Below are positions 23,529 to 34,155 of a stretch of DNA of 64,000 nt, one piece after another. Where the stretch lies: the NCBI GenBank assembly GCA_036346355.1, contig CM070576.1, forward strand, positions 12,259,558-12,323,557, in the 5' to 3' direction. This DNA comes from Rhipidocladum racemiflorum. Its lineage: Eukaryota > Streptophyta > Magnoliopsida > Poales > Poaceae. The notes under the pieces were generated by a model. It searched no databases. It saw nothing but the letters and a program-made list of their open reading frames with translations, and was not told where the DNA came from. Position numbers and translations under genes: made by a program. How positions within the stretch are numbered: the first letter of the stretch is position 1; every line of letters begins with the position of its first letter.

Positions 23529-24222
23529 TTCATATAGTTTGGCAAAGGGATTATTACATCAGTACTTTAATCATATGCATTTGGGAGTTGGCATGCTCTG
23601 CGAGGAGCCGCTACCGACTATTGGATTAGAAAAAGGGTTTTCTGAATCCATGTCCAAATGCGCATGAACCTACAGGGTCACACACTTAACGGGCTGGGAC
23701 GCATTAATTCGGATTGGATCCATAATTAATGGACCTAGTGGGCTTAACGCGTAGATGGGCCCTGACTGCCTTGGGTTTCACCTCGTGGCTATATAAGGAG
23801 GGGAGGTGGCTGGACGCAGAAGACACTTTCGTGCGTTTTAGAGGTGTTTCGCCAGAAACCCTAGCCACCTCCTCTCGTTGCCCCTGCCGAGCGACCCGGT
23901 GCTTGCACATCGACGCACGACGTTCCATTCCGGGACGTGTGGATTGCTGTGGTGACGCTGCTGCTACTGTGGCATGGAGAGGACGATCCGCGGCTAGGAC
24001 GATCCGTGGCGAGGACGATCCACGGCGAGGACGATCCGTGGCGAGGATGACCACGGCGAGGACGATCCGCGCCGAGAATGATCCACTACAACGACGTGCG
24101 AAGGATTCCACAACTGCGCGTCTAGTGGTAATAGATCTATGATCCCCTTCTTGCGAGTAGCTTTTCTGGTTTGTGGTAGAAATTTTAATTTGTGCTAGTG
24201 TAGCATACCGCGTTCCCCAACA
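23529..24222 (+). repeat. Copia 3' LTR remnant
   Basis: This segment is collinear with the last part of the copia 5' LTR (14931-15608), including the TATATAA and the 15-bp array. It ends CCCCAACA at 24222 and is followed by the GTATG duplication. The first ~690 bp are lost at the junction with the minus-strand B LTR. Confidence 0.88.
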
Positions 24223-25642
24223 GTATGTGCTTCAGAGAGATATGTGCATTGCATTGCATGAATGAAGTGGTTTATGAGATGATTATGATGTTCTATGAAA
24301 TGCATATGAAGATGTTTATTTGAGATGTTTTTGATGGTGTTATATGAGAGCATAAATGAAGTTCATGAGTTGATTCTCAGGTTATGTGAATGGTATTAAG
24401 TATGTATGTGAGTTGTTATTGTTTTTGTATCATTGCAATATACTTGCTGAGTGATGAACTCACGCTTGTGTTTTATGTTATTTTTAGGTACCATGAAACC
24501 GGCATGTGGGAAAGGGCATTAGCTACACTTCTACACGTAGCTTCATAATTATAGACAGTTTAATCATTTGGAGTCATGATATTAATGAATAGTGCCATGA
24601 AACTTGGTGTATGGCTTGGTTTGAGCTTAAGTTCATCGTTTGATTCGTTATAATTTGTGGAATGGTTGAATTCCCTATTTTAGACATAAGTGATGCTATA
24701 CGAGTTGTTATTGTTGTTTTAGATGTCTCTTATCATGCTATATCATGCCTTATTATTATTGTTGCTTCAATTCATGGAAAAACGAAGGAGATGTTGCCGA
24801 AATTTTCGGTTTTAGCATTTGCACCTTTGCTGTAATTTATCTTTATTTGTGGTATTTAAATGTTGTTTAGTCTATGTTTGGTAACATTCAGGCATACTCG
24901 ATGCCGAGGTGTTATAGTTGGTATCAGAGCCAGGCTTTAGGTCCGTGGAATTTACTCTAGACTAAACTAAAATATTGACTTGGAAAAGTAGAATCATGGC
25001 ATAGGTTTACTTGTTAAAATTTGGCCTTAGGGCAATAACCTTAAAATCTGCAATAGTTTGGTTAACTAATTTAAAACTTGACACACTCTGATGCACAGTA
25101 GGAAGGGTATGGTTATCGATGCTATCCGCTTAAATATTGTATTTATGCTCTGATGTTAAACGCTGCATTTTGATGAAGTATGATGTTATATTTTATGAAA
25201 GTATTGATTGAGATGCTATATGTTTGATTAAGTGGGGTTGGGGTGCCGAAGGGTTTCGGTCACCTCTTTTTCTTCATAGTAAGGGTGTGGTTTGACGGTG
25301 TGGCCGGTTAACGCCATCACCGAAGAATTTTAACCCTTGTAGGAGAAGAGTGCTTATCCTTTCTATCGTAGACAGGGTAGTTGGTTGGAGTTGATTAGAA
25401 AAGTTGATGGTGGATCCTTTTGGATTTCTTTTACCGTTCTGACGATCGGTGTGGTTGGTTTTCTTCGTTTTAATTGATTGAAATCAAAAGAAAAGTGTGT
25501 GGGTATTGGATTCTCGCGGATTGTTCCGTAGGTAGTTTGTGGTTTTGTCTTCCTTGGTTGAAGGCGAAGAAGAAGAGTTGTGTGTTGTGCGTCTTTTGGC
25601 CGCAATTTTTGTTTTGACACCCGGTTTTGTTGGTAATGGTGG

Positions 25643-26440
25643 TAGGGATGTGATCGGATCGGATACGGTCGAATATCGTCCTATTCATATCCGTATCCGT
25701 ATTTTTTATCGAATACAGAATCGAATACGAATAGTGTCGAATACAGAACCGAATACGAATTATACAGGATAATATCGGTTACGAATACAGATCGAATACG
25801 GATCGGAATCAACAAGGATACGAATAATATTAGTTGGATATTTTAAAATCCAATTTCAGTTTTTTTTTCCAAAATTGGTCCAAATTTAAATTCATAATTC
25901 CAAAAGAAATACATTTGTATGTCTTTTTTTTGCCTTTTTATCCCTAGCTTGTCATACATGTGACTCTGTGAGTAACAATGTACCCCATTGCAATAATTGA
26001 ACCAAATGATTTGCAGCTGGCATATGCAGCTGAATCCTAAGTAGCCCTCCTGAAACGCCACTTGCCAATTTCGGTACCACCTTTACCCAAATATCTCCAA
26101 ATTAGCATCTAGCACACATGAACACATTATATCTTGTCATCCAATGCAGACCCCAGTCTCTGAAACAGTGAAACATGTTAAATTGTTAATGTGTTATTCT
26201 GAAACGTGTTATTCGGATAATATCCGTATGTCATATTCGGATATTATCCGAACAAAAACTCGGATATTCCGTATCCATCGGATAATCAGTGTTCCATATC
26301 CGTATCCGTATCCATGTAAATTATCTATATCCATATCCTTATCCGAGGAATCAACTGGATATCTGTGAAACTATCCAAATCATCATCCAAATCAATTCGG
26401 TCGGTCGGTCGGTCGGAAAATATCCGTACCAGTTCCATCC
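25643..26440. mobile_element. Ac/Ds-like hAT, non-autonomous
   Basis: This is a 798-bp element with terminal repeats TAGGGATG and CATCCCTA. A perfect 8-bp duplication, AATGGTGG, flanks it (25635-25642 and 26441-26448). The terminal 8 bp equal those of maize Ac/Ds (TAGGGATGAAA). Subterminal regions are filled with ATCCGTATCC and GGATAATATCC repeats, comparable to transposase-binding repeats. CGGTCGGTCGGTCGG lies near the right end. There is no transposase ORF. Confidence 0.9.
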
Positions 26441-28129
26441 CTAAATGGTGGACTGTCTTGGGGAGGAAACATGTGTGGTTGTTGTTCTCCCTATCTAAGG
26501 ATGTGTTGAAGTTTCTCCTTGTGCAGACCTTAAGTTGGGTGGCATTAAGTTTGAATCTTTATCGAAAAAGATTTGGTGGAACATTTGTTTTTCCTGGTGC
26601 CTCCATCTTCCTTCTTGGAAATTGTAGATCTTGAGATTTCTTTAGGAGTTTTGGCTATCAAAGTTGGAAATTTGAGAGCTGAGTTCTCCTGCATGTCTGT
26701 TGGAGTTTTGTTTTTCTTCCTTGCCTAGAAAGGAGAAATTGTTTGTCGGTGATCGTTCTTGTTCTTGACCTGTGGTTTATGGAATGACGTGTTGCTAAGT
26801 TAAATTGTGAGTTGAATCAATTCAATGTGATTATTGTCTCTAGCTTGAGAATAAATATACTACTAGTGTTGTAGTTTACTCTGTAGCGAGAATGATTAAA
26901 TGGGTTAATATACATGCTTAAAATCTGTTGCCTTGCTTTAAAAGTGCTTATGATCCTCGTTAATGTTTAAAGTTTAAACCCTGATGCATAGTTAGAACAT
27001 TAAGATGATGTAAATTACTGATATTGTTAAAGAAACCTTGCTGCTTGTTTAAAGATGTTCTAATTTAACATGTTAGTAGAGAAATTCAATCATGCTGGTT
27101 TGTGACCTTAACTTGGAAGTTGATTAGAGTTGCTATTTATGTTGTTGCAAACCATTAGTATATTTGGGAGTGTGCATAAGTGTTCCTATAATGCTAGTAC
27201 CGATGTCAATTGGGAAAACATAGGTCTTGTTGTTGTTTTAAGAACATTGTGCTGATCTAACTTATTAAATTTATTTTAATAGTTGGAATATGTTGGGTAG
27301 TGGCAATTGTGTTATAACCTATAGATAGAGTAACTAAAAATAATGCGGTTGTTTTATGATTATGCCCATTTATTGATAATGATGACTTAGTAGTGGTGGT
27401 AATTGTGTAGATTACTTGTTGGAAACCATTGTTAAAATGGAGGTTATTGTAACATGTTGTGTGGAGTGAACCAAGGATAATTAACATGATGTAGAACTTT
27501 ATCCTTAATGAATGTATGTCTTAGAATCATAGTTACGAACTTTGTCTTGTAGAGATAATATTTACATGTTGAAGTCGTTGGTTAATTGAATAAGTTTCGA
27601 TTGTCGAGACGTGGACATATAGGTGGTATGAAATTTATAGGTTGATCATGCTGAAAGATTTGTTGAAGTACTATGTTTCAAATTTAGAATAAGATGTATT
27701 ATGATTTGGTGATCCGTGGGGATCATGTCAATGTAGTCTTGGTTGGGTGCCTTTTTGATAAGCATCATAAACCCTAATTAAAAGTGTTGGGAATGGTAAC
27801 TAGAGAAAGAAATTGTTATGTAAATTTTGTTAAGTCCGGTTGGACTTTCTCAATGAGTAAGTAGTGAATTTTGAATTCTTTAATGGAAAGCGTAGTGGAA
27901 CACTAGAGATGATTGTATTTATGCTAAGCTGGTGTTTAAAACCTTCTGGACTGGTTTTGTTGTTTGCTATCTTGGTTGAATGCTTTTGGTCAAAGTATTC
28001 CTTATCACTACAAGATAACATGGATTTCTCGGCGTTTATTTTACACGGCGTTTAATCTAAACGCCCCTAATAAGGCTAAAGCCGGCGTTTTTTATCATTC
28101 GAGGCATTTAATTCCCCGGCATTTATAAA

Positions 28130-28590
28130 TGCCGGGTTAGAGTCTACCACGGCGCTTATAAATGCCAGGGAATTCCACTCTATACCGGCGTTTATAAATG
28201 CCGGGTTAGAATCTTCCACGGCGTTTATAAACGCCGGGGAATTCCACTCTATACCGGCGTTTATAAACGCCGGGTTACAGTCTTCCATGGCGCTTATAAA
28301 CGCCGGGGAATTCCACTCTATACCGGCGTTTATAAACGCCGGGTTACAGTCTTCCACGGCGCTTATAAACGCCGGGGAATTCCACTCTATACCGGCGTTA
28401 ATAAACGCCGGGTTACAGTCTTCCACGGTGCTTATAAACGCCGGGGAATTCCACTCTATACCGGCGTTTATAAACGCCGGGTTACAGTCTTCCACGGTGC
28501 TTATAAACGCCGGTATAGAGTGGAATTCCCCGGCGTTTATAAGCGCCGTGGTAGACTCTACCACGGCGTTTATAAACGTGAATACCACAC
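28130..28590. repeat. 69-bp palindromic subterminal array
   Basis: Units of 69 bp alternate GGCGTTTATAAACGCCGG with GGCGCTTATAAACGCC, joined by GTTACAGTCTTCCA and GGAATTCCACTCTATA spacers. About six units run in one direction, then the order inverts at about 28512. The palindromes can pair within or between units. Younger units (28260-28500) are nearly identical, which suggests recent amplification. Confidence 0.85.
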
Positions 28591-29064
28591 CGGGGAATTT
28601 GAAAGAATTGAAATTAAATAATATTATATTTGAAATAATTGAAACTAATATTCCATTTGCAATAATTTCTGTCCAAATATTTCATTTTCGATGATATTTT
28701 GTCTAAAATTTCAAATTTTGTCCGAAAATTCAATTTTTGTTGATATTTTGTTTGAAAATTCAAATTTTTTCGAACATCTGATTTTGTGACACTTATCAAT
28801 TTCAGATGCTACTTTTCGTTATCTTTCCAATTAGCCTAAGAACGCCCCAATTGGAAGTACGAGTCAAAAGTTATGTCTATTTTAAGAAATATGCTCGGAT
28901 TTCGTATTTGCAAACTAGAATTGGTGCCCAAAAGAATATAATTGGAGATCTTATCGTATGATGATTTTGCTTAATTACCTCAATAATTTGCTAATTTGAA
29001 ATAATTGAAAATCGGTGTTCGGGTGTTTAACGGGGTTAAGGGGAGGAGGGACGCATTATATATC

Positions 29065-29183
29065 AGATGTGATCATACCACCACTAAAGTACTAGATCTT
29101 ATAAAAACTCTGAAGTTAAGCGTGTTTGGACAAGAGTAGTAATAAGATGGGTGACCTCCTGGGAAGTCATTGTGCACCTCTGA
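29065..29183 (+). pseudogene. 5S rRNA-derived sequence
   Basis: This stretch of about 119 bp is collinear with plant 5S rRNA from GATCATACCA through CACTAAAG, GAAGTTAAGCGTG and GAGTAGTA to GATGGGTGACCTCCTGGGAA. Of the internal RNA polymerase III promoter, box A (29112-29128) and box C (29144-29163) are nearly intact. The intermediate element is changed to ACAAGA. About 20 substitutions, mostly C-to-T or G-to-A, mark it as a pseudogene. It lies inside a non-autonomous CACTA, directly beside the right subterminal repeats, in plus orientation. Confidence 0.88.
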
Positions 29184-29587
29184 TTTTAAACGCCACGAAT
29201 AGAGGGATCCCCAGCGCTTGTAAATGACATAAATAGAGAGAACCCCGGCACTTATAAACGCCAGGTTATAGAGGCTTCCACGGCACTTATAAACGCCGGG
29301 TTAGAGTCTTCCACGGCACTTATAAACGTCGTGGATAATTAAGCGCCGCCAATTACTTTTCCTGACGCCATGTAAACGCCATCTAAAATCTTTTTAAGGC
29401 ATTTATAAGGTTTTAAAGGCATTTATAGGCGCCATTAGAAGCCCGACGTGTTGTAGTGTATGTTGTATTTCAGAGTTTCCCTAAACTTGTAGTGATTGGT
29501 GCCAATCTTTGGTTTTGGCGAATTTGTTTAGTTTGTGTTGTGAGTATGGGTTTACACCCAAAAGTCTTTGAGTGGATCGTACTCTTT

Positions 29588-29693
29588 CGCGTTCTCACTG
29601 AATTACCTTTGGAATAAATGCTTAAAAGGAAGCAGATGGTCGCGTTCTCACTGAATTACCTTTGGAATAAATGCTTAAAAGGAAGCAGATGGT
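29588..29693 (+). repeat. 53-bp tandem duplication
   Basis: Two adjacent identical copies of a 53-bp unit start CGCGTTCTCACTGAATTACC (29588 and 29641). They lie in the non-coding B interior. Perfect identity suggests a recent slippage event or an assembly duplication. Confidence 0.85.
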
Positions 29694-31497
29694 CATAATG
29701 GGTTGTGTTGGAAACTTTTGAGTTAAGCCCTTGATGTGTAACTCTATTTGGCTAGAGTTGGAGTTATTTGGAAAATGTGTCTAGTGTGCGTGTGCTTCAC
29801 AAGGGTGGGATTTTATGAATGTTTCATAAACGATTTTGTTAGTGAAGTGTTTGATTTTGGAGTCGATGTTCTTTTCCAAAATGTTGATTTTGGTTAGAAT
29901 GCGAGGTTTTGCAAGTTTAGCTTTCAACTAATGGTGGGTTATGACACGATGTGGTGTTTTACTGTTTACTATGATACCATCATAGTTTATCTGAATTATT
30001 GCAATCATCGATGTTATGGGTGTTTCAATCATGTGATACCGAAGAAGAAGTCTTTTGGTGAATGACTATTCGGTATGGTTGTTACATGAAGAATGAATGG
30101 TGAATAGGAATCATGACATCATTTGTGTATGCTTAATCATAAAAGAGTCGATGAGCCAGGTCGGTGAGAAAGTCATATATGGATATATGGCTAATCCGGG
30201 GTGCTCTTGAAAAGAGTTGCATTCATGACATGAATCGAAATTTCCATTGTTTCCTTGTGTGAAAAGCAAGAATGAATAAATTATGGCATTTTGGCTGTAG
30301 TGTGAGATTTGAGTTTCCTTTGTGATTTGGCTTAGGAAAAGAAAAAAATGAAAATGAATGTTCTTTGGTTATTGTCGAATTCTTTCCAAAGTGGTTTTTT
30401 TTAGCACTTTGGGGTTCGAGTTGTTGTAGGTGGATCAATTGGGTTTATGGTTTATGGTTGAGTATGCGATATATGTTTACACTTGGGCTTGATTACTAAG
30501 TGTTAATATGTGCGGGCGACACCCTCTTGGGAAAAGCACCAATTGTGGTTTGGTAAGGTTCTACGGTCCTAGCTTGGGCTAGGTGTTGGACATTAGTGGT
30601 ATAAGGGTGGATTATGATGGAGGTTGTTGATGTCGTTGTTCAGTTTTGTATTAAGTATCGATGGGTGGTAGAGAAGATGAAGGTAATTCGGAGATAAATG
30701 CCCTGTCGTCAGCAATTGTCTTAGCTAGTTGTCTCTGGGTATGAGATTTGCTTGGGAGAGGATGGAATGAAATTATAGCATGGCTGCGAATCAGTTAGGC
30801 AGTTGTGCCTTCGTGAGTTATTTCTTTCGATAATTTTTCCCGGTTTTGGTCTGTTCGATTTAAAAGGCAATCAGTGGTAAGAGTTGAGAACCAGCGTTTT
30901 ATTGGCTCTTCGGGGGGTCACGTTTAGAACCCCAGTTATTAATAAGATACCATTGGTGATTAGGTGGTAGAGATGTTGCTAAAAGAGATGTAAATCGGTT
31001 TGACTATGTCATTTTGAGTTTTATGAATCTTGATAGTATTAGAAAGAGGAGATTAGACTTCTGTAGAGTTTAGAAATTGATACCCTCTTTTGTTGAGAAG
31101 AATAATCGAGTAAGAGGTATCGTGTGTTTTAGTGATAAAGGAAAACCTGGTCTGAGTTGTGTCAGATAGTTTCTGAAGATAGTGGGATGAGATATCGGGT
31201 TCAGGAAATTCATTGTAATCCAAATTGCTAGGGAATTTTTTTTGTCCCTTCGGAATTTTTGATAGAAATTGAAGTGAATGAGGAATCGTGACAAGTTGAG
31301 CTAAGTCAAGACACTTTTGTCAAACAGTTGGCTCTGGAGAGTTGGTGTGTTGGTTGTTTCTATTTGAAGCCTTTGCGTGGGTGTTATAGTTTCAATTGCT
31401 TGGTTTTAGCTTTGAAGTTTGGGTCCCTTGTGGACTAGGTGTTTTCGAGTTGGCGTTCTTCGGATTTGAGGTCGAATCCTGTTTAAGGGGGTGAGAA

Positions 31498-33728
31498 TTT
31501 GACACTATGGATCGATGGTGTGAGTCATTTCCGATGTTGGTATGATGATACGACTTTAGTATCATGTTTTTGGGCCTTCCCCGTGAGTTTTGGCCATTCC
31601 GGCGGAGAATTTGGGCCTTCCGGGGAAGTTTGGGCCTAGCGGGAGCTAGTTTGGGCCGTAGGGGGTTGAAGTGGGCCGTTGGTGTGGGGGTTTTGGGCCT
31701 ATGGGGGGACCCTGAATTTCCAGCCTTAGGGGCGCCCCACCACTTGCTTGTGCGCCTCCCACCCCTTCCCCAACCCTAGCCGCCACCCCCTAGCACCTCC
31801 CTTGCGCCTCCACCCCACTTCCTCTCCACCTCCCTCCCCTCCTCTAGCCGGCCCTAAAGCCTCTCCCTCCGAGCGATCTTGCTGTCCGGGAGCTCTCCGT
31901 CCAAGAGGATCCGGCGTTCCCGGCGATTGGAAGAGAGATCGGGTAGCAAGGAGGAGGCCTTCGTTGACCGGGTGATCCGTCAAGAAGAGGTACGGATTTG
32001 GGGTCTTGTTTGGGGTGGTCTAGATGCTGTTATATGGGTAATTCCATGGTTAATTTTGGTGTTTAGGTGGTGTTCCTAGTTGAGATTAGGGAGTTTGCAA
32101 TGGTTGTCCCACGTTCTGCTTTGGGCAGATTGGGCACACGGCCTAGGGTTTGAGTTTTCGCAATTTTAGAATCGGAATTTGGTCATCCACCTGTTCAGGA
32201 AGTGGTAGATAACTTCATTATCTTTAATTGGACACTAAGAACGTCCAATTCCGGCCAGCCGTTTGAATGTTATGGTCGTTTTACAGAACGTGTTCAAATC
32301 TGTGACGTAATTGGGACAAAACGTAATGTTTTGTAGATTAAACAATTTTAGATGCCGAATTAGCTTTTCCCAATACTTAGAAAAATATAGGAAATTTCCT
32401 AAGCTTCGCGATGATGTACTCGTTTACTTAATTTGGAGAACTAGAACTCAAGTTATGCTAGTTTGAAGCCTGCTGTCCCAGGGGACAGATTCTCTTTTTT
32501 TCGGCTTTGGGAATAGTTTGCGAAGTCGGGGTAGATGAGCGATTGTGTACTATTTTGTGGGCACGATTTGAGTGTGTGGTATCTATGTGCAGGTGGTGTG
32601 ACCTCGGGAATGCCCTCATCCTCTCGCCAACCCGTCGCCCGCGGTTAAGGCAAGTGTATTGTAGTGGTTGCGGCTTAGGGAGCCGTAATGTTTGAATATG
32701 AGATTGTTTACACTTGTTTTATGATATGATGCCATGATTGATGTTTTCCTATGACATGATGAACATGATTTCATATTGATCATGATTTCGTTGAATTAAA
32801 TGTTTATGCCAATCTTTACATGTTTATGTCATATGTGCATTCATAATGGAAGAGGCGTCCCATGCTGATGCGTGCCTCTGTGTTCACACGTAGTGAACAT
32901 GAAAGACCTACCTCGTAATCCCATCCACGGTTGCGCATGGGAGCGAGTCAGTAAGAGTAGGCACCCTCCATCTACGGGATGGAAGGGGAAAGGGGGTGCA
33001 CGCCGACGGGTGTGCACTCGGCAATACCGATATGTGCTTCAGAGAGATATGTGCATTGCATTACATTGCATGAATGAAGTGGTTTATGAGATGATTATGA
33101 AGTTCTATGAAATGCATATGAAGATGTTTATTTGAGATGTTTATGATGGTGTTATATGAGAGCATAAATGAAGTTCATGAGTTGATTCTTAGGTTATGTG
33201 CATGGCATTAAGTATGTATGTGAGTTGTTATTGTTTTGGTATCATTGCAATATACTTGCTGAGTGATGAACTCACGCTTGTGTTTTATGTTGTTTTTAGG
33301 TACCATGAAACCGGCATGCGGGAAAGGGCATTAGCTACACTTCTACACGTAGCTTCACACTTATAGACAGTTTAATCATTTGGAGTCATGATATTAATGA
33401 ATAGTGCCATGAAACTTGGTGTATGGCTTGGTTTGAGCTTAAGTTCATCGTTTGATTCGTTATAATTTGTGGAATGGTTGAATTCCCTATTTTATACATA
33501 AGTGATGCTATACCAGTTGTTATTGTTGTTTTAGATGTCTCTTATCATGCTATATCATACCTTATTATTATTGTTGCTTCAATTCATGGAAAAAAGAAGG
33601 AGATGCTGCCGAAATTTTCGGTTTTAGCATTTGCACCTTTGCTGTAATTTATCTTTATTTGTGGTATTTATATGTTGTTTAGTCTATGTTTAGTAACATT
33701 CAGGCATACTCGATGTCGGGGTGTTATA
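31498..33728 (+). repeat. Family-B 3' LTR
   Basis: This is the uninterrupted LTR of the 6494-33728 element, 2231 bp. It starts TTTGACACTATGG, where the usual TGTG has one change, and ends GTGTTATA before the ATATC duplication. It contains TTTGGGCC runs near the start and the CTTGCTGAG stem-loop near 33262. Comparing it with the four pieces of the 5' LTR gives the nested-insertion map. Confidence 0.88.
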
Positions 33729-33733
33729 ATATC

Positions 33734-33962
33734 ACAGACGATTCTTGGCTAGAACCATCTGTGATAATAGATTATCAAAGACGGTTCGTGGTTACAACCG
33801 TATGTGATAACCTATTATCAGAGATGGTTTTTTGCTTGAACCGTTTATGATGTGTATTTTACAAACGGTTCAGAAACCGTTTGTGATGTGCAATGATTAT
33901 CGCTGACACATTGTTACTAACAATTCGAAAAACCATATGTGATGTCTTTTTCTGTAGTAGTG
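33734..33962 (+). mobile_element. CACTA 3' terminus, fragment
   Basis: Repeats such as TTGGCTAGAACCATCTGTGAT and AAACCGTTTGTGATG are followed by TTTTTCTGTAGTAGTG ending at 33962. The family-B element inserted in this DNA (duplication ATATC). The repeat-spacer pattern matches the left CACTA end at 2686-3035 better than the array at 4791-5150 does. Confidence 0.7.
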
Positions 33963-34155
33963 TGTGTTAGGGTTCGCCAATCATTCCTTGACCCGACCAT
34001 TAATTTGAGTCGACTACTACAAACATTGTGGTACTAAGATCAAATTTTAGTTGTCTCCAGTATGACCATAATCGATGTCAAGAGTTGTTGAGCACTTTCA
34101 TCAGTTTGTATTTGAGAGCTTCGTGTATATTTGACATCTAATCTTTCCTCCACTA

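Larger units (their letters stand above)
14227..24222 (+). mobile_element. Ty1/copia element, interrupted and rearranged
   Basis: The element is bounded by the 5-bp duplication GTATG (14222-14226 and 24223-24227). It starts TGTTAGTGTTGTGCCC and ends TTCCCCAACA. The 5' LTR is complete (14227-15608) but only the last 694 bp of the 3' LTR remain (23529-24222). It keeps gag and the start of pol (17283-18454). The rest of pol is gone, replaced by a CACTA end, unassigned DNA and a truncated minus-strand B element. Confidence 0.88.
6494..24916 (+). repeat. Family-B 5' LTR, in four pieces
   Basis: The LTR pieces are 6494-6899, 9511-10617, 14197-14226 and 24228-24916, separated by a solo B LTR, a solo A LTR and a copia element. 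Joining the pieces gives a sequence collinear with the 3' LTR at 31498-33728. The first piece begins TGTGACACTACGG and carries runs of TTTGGGCC. The third and fourth pieces meet at GGTATG/TATGTGCTTCAGAG. The last piece ends GTGTTATA at 24916, two bases before the primer site. Confidence 0.85.
28006..29458. mobile_element. CACTA element, non-autonomous, 1.45 kb
   Basis: The element begins CACTACAAGATAAC and ends GTGTTGTAGTG, flanked by the 3-bp duplication TAT (28003-28005 and 29459-29461). The opposite-strand B copy shows the empty site near 58020. Subterminal arrays of GGCGTTTATAAACGCC palindromes occupy 28030-28590 and 29185-29450. The interior (28590-29064) is AT-rich and non-coding, followed by a 5S rRNA-derived segment. 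The 170- and 135-aa repetitive ORFs here are translations of the array. Confidence 0.9.
24917..31497 (+). mobile_element. Family-B internal region, non-coding
   Basis: The primer site TGGTATCAGAGCC lies at 24919-24931 and a purine tract, AAGGGGGTGAGAA, ends at 31497. Between them, once the hAT (25643-26440) and CACTA (28006-29458) are set aside, there is no frame longer than about 90 codons and no retroviral motif. Long stretches (24932-25634, 26449-28002, 29462-31480) hold only AT-rich sequence. A collinear copy on the opposite strand at 56313-59701 keeps the same layout. Confidence 0.75.
6494..33728 (+). mobile_element. Family-B LTR retrotransposon (LARD-like), interrupted
   Basis: This is a plus-strand element bounded by a perfect 5-bp duplication, ATATC (6489-6493 and 33729-33733). 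The 5' LTR is spread over 6494-24916 by three nested insertions, the internal region is 24917-31497 and the 3' LTR is 31498-33728. Removing the hAT and CACTA insertions leaves about 4.3 kb of internal sequence. It has a Met-tRNA primer site and a polypurine tract but no recognisable gag, protease, RT or integrase. A second copy on the opposite strand (56313-59701) shares this non-coding interior. That fits a large retrotransposon derivative that would need enzymes from another gypsy element. Both LTRs end GTGTTATA rather than GTGTTACA. Confidence 0.85.

Noticed and set aside
28076..28694. Long repetitive ORFs (170 aa minus, 135 aa plus) with INAGIEWNSPAF-type repeats
   Set aside because: They are translations of the 69-bp CACTA subterminal array; palindromic repeats keep frames open on both strands.
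28006..29458. Repeat-spacer array considered as CRISPR-like
   Set aside because: The repeats are palindromic, vary, and belong to CACTA subterminal sequence in a plant genome; there are no cas genes.
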